Notes under the pieces: generated by a model
What the model was told of the DNA's origin: nothing
Seen by the model: the letters and a program-made list of their open reading frames with translations, nothing else
The model's database searches: none
Translations under genes and position numbers: made by a program
Part shown: positions 8,883 to 18,331 of the stretch, in pieces
Position numbering within the stretch: position 1 is the first letter of the stretch
Layout: each line of letters opens with the position of its first letter
Assembly (NCBI GenBank): GCA_937921305.1
Contig: CAKZSU010000003.1
Location: 1 to 38,830, forward strand
DNA from: an uncultured Patescibacteria group bacterium
GTDB taxonomy: Bacteria; Patescibacteriota; Microgenomatia; UBA10105; UBA927
Direction: 5' to 3'
DNA: 38,830 bases

Positions 8883-9850
8883 AATCCTCCTACAACAGTA
8901 ATATCTCCTTTAATGGCAGGGTGAGGATCGTATCCTTCAAGGGTAAAATCTTCATATACAAAATCATCAATATTCTTTTTCGCGGGATTGAGTTTCATGG
9001 TGGGCAATGGACGAGGTTCTCGCGAGAGTTGTTCCTTGCACTGTTCAAAGTGATTTTCGTAGATATGCACATCGCCAAATACATGGATAAACTCTCCTGG
9101 TTTATACCCCGTGACTTGTGCGATCATGAGCGTTAATAAGGCATATGAGGCAATGTTAAACGGCACGCCCAAGAAAAGATCTGCGCTTCGCTGGTATAAG
9201 AGAAGCGAGAGTTTATCATCGGTGATATTGATATGAAACATCGTGTGACACGGCGCGATCACCATAGACGCATCGTGACTTCCTGACATTTCATAAATGC
9301 ACCCCGCGTTCCACGCGGAAATTATATAATGTTTTTTCATCGGGTATTTTTTGATTTTTTCTATCGCCCACCCGAGCTGATCGACAGTTTTTTCTTTTCC
9401 GACGGGCCATTTTCTCCATTGAACGCCGTATACTGGTCCAAGTTCTCCCCACTGTTTGACGAATGCTTCATCAGTTTTCATATGTTCCATAAATTCTTCA
9501 AACGATAAAAATAGCGCTTTGTGTTCCGCGACTGCCCATTCGTATTTTTTATACGCCCACTCATCCCAAATATGGACATTATTATCGAGAAGATATTTGA
9601 TATTACTTGATCCAGATAAAAACCATAATAGTTCATGAATAATGCCGCGAATAAAGACTTTTTTTGTTGTTAGAAGCGGAAATCCTTTCGATAAATCGTA
9701 TCGACACATTCTTCCAAAAACGCTTTTAAGTTTAACACCAGTCGAATGACTTACTTTCCATGTTCCATGATCCATAATCTCTTGCATAAGATTAAGATAT
9801 TGATACTCTGGATGATCGTGCGCTGGTTTTTTCGGCGTTTGTTGTTTCAT
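8879..9850 (-). CDS. thyA: Thymidylate synthase
   Basis: VFGRMCRYDLSKGFPLLTTKKV...PCHTMFHINI...LLYQRSADLFLGVPFNIASYALL...HVFGDVHIYENH. Confidence 0.98.
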   Translation of the reverse strand: MKQQTPKKPAHDHPEYQYLNLMQEIMDHGTWKVSHSTGVKLKSVFGRMCRYDLSKGFPLLTTKKVFIRGIIHELLWFLSGSSNIKYLLDNNVHIWDEWAYKKYEWAVAEHKALFLSFEEFMEHMKTDEAFVKQWGELGPVYGVQWRKWPVGKEKTVDQLGWAIEKIKKYPMKKHYIISAWNAGCIYEMSGSHDASMVIAPCHTMFHINITDDKLSLLLYQRSADLFLGVPFNIASYALLTLMIAQVTGYKPGEFIHVFGDVHIYENHFEQCKEQLSREPRPLPTMKLNPAKKNIDDFVYEDFTLEGYDPHPAIKGDITVVGGF

Positions 9851-10338
9851 AGCTCCTCCTTTATCCGTATGATTTCTTGTTCTGTGACAATAATATCCAT
9901 CACTATATCATGAGATTCGCATGGAAGCATAGTGAGCAGTTGAAAAGAAAACGCGAGCGCTATTTTAGGAGCTGCGACGCCGGAAAGAAGTTTATCGTAG
10001 TACCCTCCTCCCCGTCCAAGTCTATGTCCAGATCGGTCGAACGCGACGCCGGGAACGATAAAACACATCGCTAATTTTGCCTCTAGAGATTCAGGAACAA
10101 TCACCCGTTTCTTTTGTCTGAGACATTCTTCAATGATGAGCGTTGTGTCAACTTCGGAGGGAAACGATTGATAGACGCAAAGACACGATGATGTTTGAAC
10201 TTCCGGAAGCGATAAACACGCGCGCGTTATTGCTTCTGAAGCAATGTGTCGTTCCTGATCTGCCAACATTTTTCGTTGAGCAGTTAGTATCGTTCTCAAT
10301 CGCTCTTTTTCTTCACCAATGTTGTTTTTATTTATCAT
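9847..10338 (-). CDS. 5-formyltetrahydrofolate cyclo-ligase
   Basis: EKERLRTILTAQRKMLADQERHIASEAI...VPGVAFDRSGHRLGRGGGYYDKLL. Start assigned to M40 of the ORF (ATG 10338); 4-bp overlap with thyA. Confidence 0.92.
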   Translation of the reverse strand: MINKNNIGEEKERLRTILTAQRKMLADQERHIASEAITRACLSLPEVQTSSCLCVYQSFPSEVDTTLIIEECLRQKKRVIVPESLEAKLAMCFIVPGVAFDRSGHRLGRGGGYYDKLLSGVAAPKIALAFSFQLLTMLPCESHDIVMDIIVTEQEIIRIKEEL

Positions 10339-10356
10339 ATCGTCTATTATAAAAGT
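10322..10356. promoter_or_regulatory. Putative bidirectional promoter with overlapping -10 elements
   Basis: + strand TTGTTT (10322-10327) N17 TATTAT (10345-10350), ATG 7 nt downstream at 10357; - strand TATAAT (10351-10346), ATG at 10338. Confidence 0.55.
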
Positions 10357-10617
10357 ATGTTGCCGCAGGTTATTAAACGAGATGGATCTATTGAAAAATT
10401 TAGCGTAATTAATATCTCTCGAGTCGTTCAAGCTGCCGGTCTTACGCCTGACCAAGCAAAAGAATTTGCGGAAAAAATGGCGAAATGGGCAAAAGAACAG
10501 AATGTGTCGTCTCTTACTTCATTGCAAATACGAGACAAAGTGCTAGAAGAGCTTCGAATTGTGAATCAACACGCCGCGGATCTTTATGAGTGGTATCAAC
10601 AAACAAAAGAATTATAA
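10357..10617 (+). CDS. Stand-alone ATP-cone domain protein
   Basis: MLPQVIKRDGSIEKFSVINISRVVQAAGLTPDQAKEFAEKM...TSLQIRDKVLEELRIVNQHAADLYEWYQQ, ATP-cone as in NrdR/NrdA N-termini; nothing else in the ORF. Confidence 0.85.
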   Translation: MLPQVIKRDGSIEKFSVINISRVVQAAGLTPDQAKEFAEKMAKWAKEQNVSSLTSLQIRDKVLEELRIVNQHAADLYEWYQQTKEL

Positions 10618-11595
10618 GGAATCGCTCTGGGAAGAATCGTGATTCATTAAGAACTCCTCAATATACTTAATCATATCGCGAGCGGTATCATATATCATTA
10701 ATTGTTCTCGGATATCGCTGGCTTGCGGAAAGTCTGTAATATATATTTTAACATACTTTTTCATAACCGCGAAATGTTTTCGATTCCCCCAAACAGACGT
10801 AAACAGTTCAAGATGACGCTTGAGAAGATACATTCGTTCTTTTATAGTCGCTTTTTTCCATTGATCCGCGTTGCCAAAAAGATACGGATTTTTGAATATT
10901 CCTCGTCCAATCATGGCGCCGTCAACGCCGTAAAGATTGGATTTTTCTATCGCTTCCTCTTTTGAGGCCACATCGCCGTTGCCGATGATGAGCGTGGATT
11001 TTCTCATCGCGTTTCGTATTTTCACTGCTTTTCTTATTTCTTCCCAATGAGCGGGAACTTGAGAGAGTTCTTTTGCTGTTCTTCCGTGCACAGTCAGCGC
11101 GGCGATATCCTGAGAAAGGAGAAACGAAATCCAGTCTTCCGTTATGATCGTGTCAAATCCTATGCGTGTTTTGATACTTACCGGGAGTGTTCCTGCGCCT
11201 TCTTTTGTAGCAAGAATAATATCTATGGCTAAAGAACGGTTGTTGATTAATGCAGCACAGCAGCCATTTTTTATAACCGATGACTCTGGGCATCCCATGT
11301 TAATATCAATGCCGTCAAATCCCATTTGTGCCAATCGCTGTGCGGCGTGATAAAAATGCTCGGGATTTTTTCCCCAAATCTGCGCAATGAGCGGTTTTTC
11401 TTCTGAAGTAAACAACAATCGTTGTGCAACGATGTCGTTTCCCTTTGAAGCCAATCCATCGACATTGGTAAATTCTGTGAAAAAGAGATCAGGTCTTCCG
11501 CAGGAACAAATAATTCTTCGAAAGACCGTGTCTGTCACATCTTCCATCGGGGCGAGGATGAGGATTGGTTTTTGCAATGTCTCCCAAATTGTCAT
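10612..11595 (-). CDS. dus: tRNA-dihydrouridine synthase
   Basis: LAPMEDVTDTVFRRI...GFDGIDINMGCPESSVIKNGCCAALI...VSIKTRIGFD...LTVHGRTAKELSQ...IIGNGDV...GVDGAMIGRGIFKNPYLF. Confidence 0.96.
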   Translation of the reverse strand: MTIWETLQKPILILAPMEDVTDTVFRRIICSCGRPDLFFTEFTNVDGLASKGNDIVAQRLLFTSEEKPLIAQIWGKNPEHFYHAAQRLAQMGFDGIDINMGCPESSVIKNGCCAALINNRSLAIDIILATKEGAGTLPVSIKTRIGFDTIITEDWISFLLSQDIAALTVHGRTAKELSQVPAHWEEIRKAVKIRNAMRKSTLIIGNGDVASKEEAIEKSNLYGVDGAMIGRGIFKNPYLFGNADQWKKATIKERMYLLKRHLELFTSVWGNRKHFAVMKKYVKIYITDFPQASDIREQLMIYDTARDMIKYIEEFLMNHDSSQSDSL

Positions 11596-12371
11596 TCGTT
11601 CACTGGTTCAATGGTGAATTCTGATTCAATATCTGGTCGATCAAACTCTACCCATGCCGATAACCCTCGCAAAAAAAGTTCCATGAATGGATCGTCTGCT
11701 CCGGAGGAGCCGGGAGCAAAGGCAAGTTGTCCTTCGTGGACAGAAAATGTTCCATCGGTAAAGTAGGCAGTGCGTTTGATGCCGTTGAGCGTCACAAGCA
11801 TTGGCTGTCCAATTTCTAATGCGATCGATGATCGTCTTGTTGTTGTTTTAAGATTGCCATATCCATCAATCCATCCGATTCTATTTGGTGGAACATCGGG
11901 GATGATAGATACATCAACAGCCTCTCCGATAAAGGATTGATTTCCTCTTGCGAGGCTTGCGACTGCTTCTGGATAGAAGTCTCGTGATCGAAATTGTGAT
12001 CCTTTGTTTGCGACATTGACGGATCGAAATTCGTAGATATGAGGTTTAATAAATGAGAAACAGTATCCGGCGTTTACGCCAATTACCTGGACGCCATTAT
12101 GAAGTTTCGTATACATGAGTTTTTCTCCTTCATTTTTCTCGCGTGATTCTTTTTTGTCTTTTCTTGGCGCGGTGTTTGTGTAGATAATCATGTTTTGCAT
12201 TGGATTTACAAGCGCGTACTGAGCAGTCCAGAATCCTGTAGCGAGCGTGCTAAAAGACGGAACACTTGTCGGGTAAACCGTGATATCTTTTTCTAGTCCA
12301 ACAAGTTTTTGTATGACTTCTCCAAACGCGGGATCGTTAATTCCATAGTCTGCAATGAGATGAATAAACAT
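11592..12371 (-). CDS. SAM hydroxide adenosyltransferase (DUF62) family protein
   Basis: IHLIADYGINDPAFGEVI...SRDFYPEAVASLARG...IGWIDGYGNLKTTTR; fits the DUF62 layout but is divergent. Confidence 0.65.
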   Translation of the reverse strand: MFIHLIADYGINDPAFGEVIQKLVGLEKDITVYPTSVPSFSTLATGFWTAQYALVNPMQNMIIYTNTAPRKDKKESREKNEGEKLMYTKLHNGVQVIGVNAGYCFSFIKPHIYEFRSVNVANKGSQFRSRDFYPEAVASLARGNQSFIGEAVDVSIIPDVPPNRIGWIDGYGNLKTTTRRSSIALEIGQPMLVTLNGIKRTAYFTDGTFSVHEGQLAFAPGSSGADDPFMELFLRGLSAWVEFDRPDIESEFTIEPVNE

Positions 12372-12418
12372 AGATAGTGGTCTCCTTTGCTACTCAAAAT
12401 TATACCATACACGATTGA

Positions 12419-13108
12419 TTATTCAGAGAGAATATACGCAAGAACGCGAGGATCTTCTAGTGAATGAACAAGAAGATTTGGTTGATGCGGAAGAAGATCG
12501 TCTGAAGAGTAATTTCCTGTTGTCACCGCAATTGAATGCGCGTGTATCGCCTTCGCGCATTGAATATCTTTTGGCGTGTCTCCCACAATATAGATATCGT
12601 TTGGTTGAAATGGTTTACCAAAATGGTGTTTTGCCTTGTCGGGCGCGAGTCTCGCTAGCGCGATTCTATCGTCTCCTTCGTGACCAAACACGCCAAAGGT
12701 GAAATAGTGTCGCAACCCCACAAGTTCAAGTTTATGCCACCCCGTTTTTTCATAATTGCCGGAAAGGATGCCAAGATGCACTTTGGGAGCAAGATGTTCT
12801 AAAAGGTCTCGGACTCCCGGAAGTACTGATTCGTGAAACGCTTTTGGAATGTTTTGTTTGAAATATTCATAGCTTTGTTCAAACGCAAGCGGGAGTTTTT
12901 CGTAAATGTCTGAGGTTGGTACGCCGGCTTGTGTTAGCGTTGATACAAAAATGCTCGTGTCAATGTGGCCATGAAATTGTTCCCAATCGATAGTTACTGA
13001 TATGTCATAGACTTCTTGGATTGCAACTTCGAATCGTTTTCTATGTGATGAATCTTTGGAATAAAGAAGCGTTCCGTCGATGTCAAAAAGAACGAGTTTG
13101 TGTTTCAT
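12419..13108 (-). CDS. HAD family hydrolase (phosphoglycolate phosphatase-like)
   Basis: KLVLFDIDGTLLYSKDSSHRKRFE...LGILSGNYEKTG...YIVGDTPKDIQCAKA. Confidence 0.93.
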   Translation of the reverse strand: MKHKLVLFDIDGTLLYSKDSSHRKRFEVAIQEVYDISVTIDWEQFHGHIDTSIFVSTLTQAGVPTSDIYEKLPLAFEQSYEYFKQNIPKAFHESVLPGVRDLLEHLAPKVHLGILSGNYEKTGWHKLELVGLRHYFTFGVFGHEGDDRIALARLAPDKAKHHFGKPFQPNDIYIVGDTPKDIQCAKAIHAHSIAVTTGNYSSDDLLPHQPNLLVHSLEDPRVLAYILSE

Positions 13109-13335
13109 TCTGTGACTCTGATGATGATTGTTGGTTTAATTCCTTCAGTCACAATCACTGTTTCAGGCTCGCCATGATATGGAGAATGTTGATATATGAT
13201 TTGTCTTCCTTCAAATTCTGTTCCTTTCAAATCTTCTTTTGTAAGAAATCCATTAAACACATATGTTGTTCGGACAATTGGTCCGTCTCTGTTCTCTTGA
13301 ATTTGTCCATTAAGTATCAACTTTTCCTTTGTCAT
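13105..13335 (-). CDS. Small hypothetical protein
   Basis: 76-aa ORF with 4-bp overlap to the downstream HAD gene; no recognised domain. Confidence 0.6.
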   Translation of the reverse strand: MTKEKLILNGQIQENRDGPIVRTTYVFNGFLTKEDLKGTEFEGRQIIYQHSPYHGEPETVIVTEGIKPTIIIRVTE

Positions 13336-13340
13336 ACTTT

Positions 13341-14282
13341 TTAGAGGGATACGGTTGCATAATACTGCTCTTGGTATCGTTTTGTAAATGAGTCTTTTGT
13401 AAAGGTATGTGTTTGCGTTCCGTGGGATTCAATCGCATACAACGCAGCGATTGATCCCATTTTTCCGCAGACATCAAGTGGATAAGATCGTATATATCCA
13501 GTAAGAAATCCTGCAAGGTAAGCGTCTCCCGCTCCTCGTGTGTCCCGAATATATTTCGTTTTCGCCGCTGGTATGTGTATGCGATCTTTTGCTGTTTCAA
13601 TGATCGATCCTTGTTCGCCTAGTGTCGTGATGACTATAGGCACAATCGATATAAGGTCGTCATGAAATACATCAAGCGTTTCCTCCAGCGTTTGTATTTC
13701 TCTGTCATTTCCTATGAGTATAGACGTGTGTTTGATTCCTCGTATAAGATCGTTTTTTTCAATGGTTTTTGTAAGAAATGACGGTGTGTAGACATATGAG
13801 ATGTTTTTGTTACTACAGAAATCGACAGCATCGTTCATGAGAGAAGGATGTGTTGGCGCGATAACGGCAAACGATGCCTTTTCTTTGATTGCTTTGAACG
13901 AGATTGTCCGTTTCTTTGTTTTTCCGCTGTCATAGAATGCTCCGATGTAGTTATTTTTTCTATCTATAAGCGCGATATAGATATTGGTAGGCGTTTTTGA
14001 ATCTTCTGTGATATATTTGGTGGAGATGTGATATTCCTCTAAAAACTTCTTGTATTCTTGAATATCGTTTCCCGCGTCGGCAACAATCATCGGATGTTCG
14101 CCAAAAAGCGCGAGTGTGTACGCAATGTTTCCCGCCGTTCCTCCGTAATATTTATTACATGCGTTCGCCGAAAAGTACGCGGAAATGTGAGGAAGTGTCT
14201 CTTCATCGATGCGATCGGCAAATGATCCATCAATGGTAAAAAAATAATCGTACGCGAGAGAGCCAACAACAAGAATATTCAT
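13341..14282 (-). CDS. PfkB family carbohydrate/nucleoside kinase
   Basis: MNILVVGSLAYDYFFTIDG...YYGGTAGNIAYTLALFG...IRDTRGAGDAYLAGFLTGYIR. Confidence 0.93.
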   Translation of the reverse strand: MNILVVGSLAYDYFFTIDGSFADRIDEETLPHISAYFSANACNKYYGGTAGNIAYTLALFGEHPMIVADAGNDIQEYKKFLEEYHISTKYITEDSKTPTNIYIALIDRKNNYIGAFYDSGKTKKRTISFKAIKEKASFAVIAPTHPSLMNDAVDFCSNKNISYVYTPSFLTKTIEKNDLIRGIKHTSILIGNDREIQTLEETLDVFHDDLISIVPIVITTLGEQGSIIETAKDRIHIPAAKTKYIRDTRGAGDAYLAGFLTGYIRSYPLDVCGKMGSIAALYAIESHGTQTHTFTKDSFTKRYQEQYYATVSL

Positions 14283-14337
14283 AAAAATCGCTGGTTGCTG
14301 TCAGCAGTTTGTTGATAGCTGAGAGCTAATAGCTTTG

Positions 14338-14598
14338 TTACATCCCTTTTGCCAATTCTTGGAGTTTTCCCGCCGCCGCGTGTTGAGATTTTTTTATTGC
14401 TTCATTAAAGGCTCGTTCAAGATTCTGCTGTCGTTCTCCGTCTACTTCAACAAGTTTGACATTCTGATTCCCAGTGATGACAACGCGAACATTGCCAACG
14501 CTGACATCAAATTCTTCTTTTTCCAGCATCGATTGAATTTGCATTGCTTGTTTTCTCATGGCGTTTAGGTCGCCAAGCATTTTGAATGGATTTTGCAT
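14338..14598 (-). CDS. YbaB/EbfC family nucleoid-associated protein
   Basis: MQNPFKMLGDLNAMRKQAMQIQSMLEKEEFDVSVGNVRVVITGNQNVKLVEVDGE; immediately downstream of dnaX. Confidence 0.92.
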   Translation of the reverse strand: MQNPFKMLGDLNAMRKQAMQIQSMLEKEEFDVSVGNVRVVITGNQNVKLVEVDGERQQNLERAFNEAIKKSQHAAAGKLQELAKGM

Positions 14599-14600
14599 CG

Positions 14601-16010
14601 TTATACTCCTTTCTTTCCCAGCACAATATCAATTGTTGGTTGCTCGCCAAATAGTGTTTTTATCGTTCCCGCGATAGCGTCTTTCGCTTGCGGTTCATCC
14701 AATTTTTCTTTATGGAATTTATAAAACGCTTCGATCGTAACTATACCATGTTCCACGCTTTTTGGTCTAGTAGATCGCAAAACTGCGGATACAGAGTGAT
14801 TGCGCGATTTGACTTCTTGAATAACATCATTCCAATGTTCTGCGAGTTTTTCTAGTGAAAGCGATTGAAGTTTATCTTGTTGCGTTTTTTGAGTAGATTG
14901 TTTTTGAGAGGATTGTTGTTCGTCTTCCTGTTTTCTAGAAGATGAACGAGATAATGAAGAAGCATTTTGGGGGGGTGATGTTGTGGTTGTTATGTATTCC
15001 AATATCGCGAGTTCTAACGCTAAATCGGGAAAGACATTGCCTCGAATTGTTTGATGAAATCGAAGAAGCGTTTCGAGTAATCGTCGAAGGTCGTGGAGGT
15101 TCCACAATTGGTGATCCGATGTCATCACGCGCTCGATGAGCATCCGGTGAAGATACTTGATAAGTTGTTCATAGAAATCTTTAATATCCACGCCTTGTTT
15201 TTTGAGATCGTCTATTTGTTGTATGAGCTCCGGAGCATTCTGTTTTTGGATATATTGAATAAATGACAGCACTTGTTGATGTTCGGGAAGGGAGAGAATC
15301 TTTCGTACAGTTTCTTCCGTGATCTCTTGAGACTCAAGGCTTGCTTGTTCAAGAAGTTTTACTGCATCTCGAAATGAACCATCGGAGAATTCCGCAATGA
15401 TGTGGAGCGCGTCGTCTGTTGCTTGAAATCCTTCCCCTTTAACGATTCGCCGGAGCGAATCAAGCAGCTCTTTCATGGTCGGTTTTTTGAATTGTAGGAT
15501 AAGACATCGCGATTGGATGGTTTGCGGGACTTTGTGCGGGTCGGTCGTTGCCAGAATAAATACGGCGTGCTTCGGCGGTTCTTCAAGCGTCTTTAGTAGC
15601 GCGTTGAACGCGCCTATAGAGAGCATATGCACTTCATCGATAATATAAATTTTCCATTTCGCCTCAACAGGAGCGAGAAGGATTTTATCTTTTATGTCTC
15701 GGATATTATCTACACCGGTGTTGCTTGCCGCGTCGATTTCAAGCACATCAATCGCTTTTCCCTCTCCTATTTTTTTACACATGTCACAGTCCCCGCATGG
15801 TTCTCCAGTTTTTTTTGGTGTAACGCAATTAAACAGCTTGGCAATGATTCGAGCTGTGGTTGTTTTTCCTATTCCTCTCGGGCCGGTAAGGAAATACGCG
15901 TGCGGAAGGTCTTCCTTCTTCTTTGACAATAACGACGCGATGAGTTTTCTCACTTGTTCATTGTCGATTTCTTCAAGTGTTCTTGGTCGATAAGTGTTGT
16001 AAAAGCTCAT
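14601..16010 (-). CDS. dnaX: DNA polymerase III subunit gamma/tau
   Basis: YNTYRPRTLEEIDNEQVRKLI...FLTGPRGIGKTTTARIIAKLFNC...CGDCDMCKKI...EIDAASNTGVDNIRDI...IIDEVHMLSIGAFNALLKTLEEPP. Confidence 0.98.
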   Translation of the reverse strand: MSFYNTYRPRTLEEIDNEQVRKLIASLLSKKKEDLPHAYFLTGPRGIGKTTTARIIAKLFNCVTPKKTGEPCGDCDMCKKIGEGKAIDVLEIDAASNTGVDNIRDIKDKILLAPVEAKWKIYIIDEVHMLSIGAFNALLKTLEEPPKHAVFILATTDPHKVPQTIQSRCLILQFKKPTMKELLDSLRRIVKGEGFQATDDALHIIAEFSDGSFRDAVKLLEQASLESQEITEETVRKILSLPEHQQVLSFIQYIQKQNAPELIQQIDDLKKQGVDIKDFYEQLIKYLHRMLIERVMTSDHQLWNLHDLRRLLETLLRFHQTIRGNVFPDLALELAILEYITTTTSPPQNASSLSRSSSRKQEDEQQSSQKQSTQKTQQDKLQSLSLEKLAEHWNDVIQEVKSRNHSVSAVLRSTRPKSVEHGIVTIEAFYKFHKEKLDEPQAKDAIAGTIKTLFGEQPTIDIVLGKKGV

Positions 16011-16022
16011 ATGATGAAGGAT

Positions 16023-16418
16023 TTATTCATCATGATGGATTCCCATCAAATGATCAAGCCCATGAAGGACAAGTTGTTGTATTTTTTCGTCAATAAATGT
16101 GTGTTCTTCTGCGGCTTCCTTGACCGCTTGCGGATAAGAGACAACGATATCTCCGAGATATAGGACGTTGTTTGGCGGTTGAGGAAATGGCGGAGTGGGT
16201 TGCGTCGGATCGTTTTGAGGAAAGGATAGCACATCGGTTTTGTCGTTGATATTTCTATACATCGCGTTGAGCTTCTTCATTTGCCGGTCTCCGCAGATAA
16301 CAATGCTAACTTCGCATTCTTTGACTAATCGTTGTTTTAATACTCGTTCTACCGCTTCTTTAATCTTTTTTTTGTTTACCGGAAAATGCGTTGAAGTTTT
16401 AATAATAATCGAATACAT
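16023..16418 (-). CDS. ybeY: rRNA maturation RNase YbeY
   Basis: SIVICGDRQMKKLNAMYRNINDKTDVLSFPQND...YLGDIVVSYPQ...LVLHGLDHLMGIHHD (HGxxHLxGxDH-like zinc motif). Start at M18. Confidence 0.95.
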   Translation of the reverse strand: MYSIIIKTSTHFPVNKKKIKEAVERVLKQRLVKECEVSIVICGDRQMKKLNAMYRNINDKTDVLSFPQNDPTQPTPPFPQPPNNVLYLGDIVVSYPQAVKEAAEEHTFIDEKIQQLVLHGLDHLMGIHHDE

Positions 16419-16422
16419 AGCG

Positions 16423-16869
16423 CTATTGTTGTAATAATGATTGAAGGATAGTGGAAACGCGTTTCCCATCCGCTCTTCCCTGAACGAGTTGCATCGCTTG
16501 CTTCATGAGTGTTCCCATGTGTCTCTCTCCGTTTGCAAGAAGCGGTTCAAGCAATGCTTTCAATTCCTCATCGGAAAGGTCTTTTGGAAGAAATGATTGA
16601 AGAATTGCTCGTTCTTGTTCTTCTTTTTCCACAAGATCGGTTCTTCCAGCTTTTGAAAACGCTTCGATTGATTCTTGTCTCGTTTTTACCTGCTTTCTAA
16701 TGACATCAACAATGTCTTGATCAGTTATCTGCTTCTCTCCACGAGGGCCATATTTGGCAATGCCGACGTTTCGGATTGCGGAGAGCAAAAATCGCAATGT
16801 TTCGACTCGACGCGTATCGCGAGCTTTTAGCGCTTCTGTTGTCTGTTGTCTAATTTCATCAAGAAGCAT
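16423..16869 (-). CDS. GatB/YqeY domain-containing protein
   Basis: LLDEIRQQTTEALKARDTRRVETLRFLLSAIRNVGIAKYG...IVDVIRKQVKTRQESIEAFSKAGRTDLVEKEEQERAILQSFLP. Confidence 0.95.
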   Translation of the reverse strand: MLLDEIRQQTTEALKARDTRRVETLRFLLSAIRNVGIAKYGPRGEKQITDQDIVDVIRKQVKTRQESIEAFSKAGRTDLVEKEEQERAILQSFLPKDLSDEELKALLEPLLANGERHMGTLMKQAMQLVQGRADGKRVSTILQSLLQQ

Positions 16870-16878
16870 ACTGTTGGA

Positions 16879-17067
16879 TTATCCTCTTGTTCCTTGTCGG
16901 ATTTTTCTGGCAAGTTCTTTTTTCTTTTCCTTTCGTATTTCCGCTGGTTTTACATAAAATTCTTTTCGTTTGATGTCTTGGATAATTCCTTCTGTCAGTA
17001 CTTTTCGTGTAAACTTTCGAATCAATGTGTCTGATGTTTCCCCTGGTTGTGCTTTTACAACCACCAT
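16879..17067 (-). CDS. rpsU: 30S ribosomal protein bS21
   Basis: MVVVKAQPGETSDTLIRKFTRKVLTEGIIQDIKRKEFYVKPAEIRKEKKKE; start at M19 of the ORF. Confidence 0.9.
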   Translation of the reverse strand: MVVVKAQPGETSDTLIRKFTRKVLTEGIIQDIKRKEFYVKPAEIRKEKKKELARKIRQGTRG

Positions 17068-17164
17068 AAACAACCTACACCCCCTTTCACATAGTGTGAA
17101 AACACTTTCTATAGTATACAAGAAAATGGAAAATGAAGAAAGAAGTTAGCAATAAAAAGATTTC

Positions 17165-17491
17165 TTACAATCCTCTTTCTTTTTCTATACTTCCTAAAAT
17201 ATGAAGATGAAAATGATCGATCATCGCTGCGCCTTTGCCATTGTTGACTAGTCGATATGCCGCTATCTTTCGATTCGCGATGACTATTTTCGCTGTCTCG
17301 AGAATATGGAGAAGAAGATCGTTAGGCATCTCAAGAAATTCCGCGTAATGCGCTTTGGGAATGATGAGAAGATGGACCGGTGCTTGAGGGTGAATATCTG
17401 AAATAACGATGCAGGCGTCAGTTTCGTGAATTGGTTCACTTGGAATTTTTTTTCCGACAATATCGCAAAAAATGCACTGCACAATCTTCAT
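17165..17491 (-). CDS. HIT (histidine triad) family protein
   Basis: CIFCDIVGKKIPSEPIHETDACIVISDIHPQAPVHLLIIPKAHYAEF...IDHFHLHILG. Confidence 0.95.
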   Translation of the reverse strand: MKIVQCIFCDIVGKKIPSEPIHETDACIVISDIHPQAPVHLLIIPKAHYAEFLEMPNDLLLHILETAKIVIANRKIAAYRLVNNGKGAAMIDHFHLHILGSIEKERGL

Positions 17492-17492
17492 G

Positions 17493-18323
17493 TTACTGGA
17501 TTGCTTTCGTGAGATCAATGATTTCTTGTAAAGAAAGCTTGGTTGGTTTCATGGTTGGATTTTTTGTGCTTCCATTCAAAATCATATGCTTGCTTGCGTG
17601 CAAGAACCATGTTGCGTCGGGATCTCGTTCTTTGAGACGTTCATACAACGATGTTAAATCAATGGATGGAGTCGGGAGTGACTTAATGCGAACATACGAT
17701 TTTTTTGGATCCTTTCGAATCACGAGGTGGTACCCAGATTTTTGGGCAAGATGAATCACATCGTCATTTGTCGTTTCTGCGCCAAGCGTTTTTCCAAAGA
17801 TCGTTTCAAACGGTATTCCTTTTTCTGCAAGCTCTCGTTCTGCCCATATACGATTTTGGATTGTTTTATATACGCTGTCGAGCGCTTCCATGCCAAGAGA
17901 CATGATTTTCTGTGGATCATCGTGATATATAAGTCTCCATCCGTCAATGATTGCGGCGAGATGAAAATGCCAATAATCAGCGGTGGGGTTGGGATAAAAC
18001 ACTTCGGCAAAATGATCAACATCGTTTACTACGTTTACAAGTCGTTCGAGCGCCTTATCTTCGCCGTGGTATGATTTGACTTCTTCATATACAAGCATCG
18101 CGGCGCAAATATTTTCATTGGTTTGATGGTGATCGAATGTTCCAAATCCTGTATCGACATGAATAATATTCGGGTCGGCATCCGGCGGAGCGTTATGTAA
18201 TGTTGTTCCTGCAGGAACAAATGCGATTGTCGCTTCCTCCCAATTTGGAAAGAATGTCTTGATAAGCCAGACGCTTGCAATCGCGTCTAAGTCTGGTCCG
18301 ATATGTGTGACTATGGTTTTCAT
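17493..18323 (-). CDS. DHH-like phosphoesterase family protein
   Basis: MKTIVTHIGPDLDAIASVWLIKTFFP...NIIHVDTGFGTFDHHQTNEN, DxDAxxS and DHH motifs; start at M23. Confidence 0.75.
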   Translation of the reverse strand: MKTIVTHIGPDLDAIASVWLIKTFFPNWEEATIAFVPAGTTLHNAPPDADPNIIHVDTGFGTFDHHQTNENICAAMLVYEEVKSYHGEDKALERLVNVVNDVDHFAEVFYPNPTADYWHFHLAAIIDGWRLIYHDDPQKIMSLGMEALDSVYKTIQNRIWAERELAEKGIPFETIFGKTLGAETTNDDVIHLAQKSGYHLVIRKDPKKSYVRIKSLPTPSIDLTSLYERLKERDPDATWFLHASKHMILNGSTKNPTMKPTKLSLQEIIDLTKAIQ

Positions 18324-18331
18324 AGTATGCG

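Noticed and set aside
14601-16010. Programmed frameshift site for a separate DnaX gamma product
   Set aside because: I did not see a convincing slippery heptamer followed by a stem-loop; the C7 run at the linker lacks that context.
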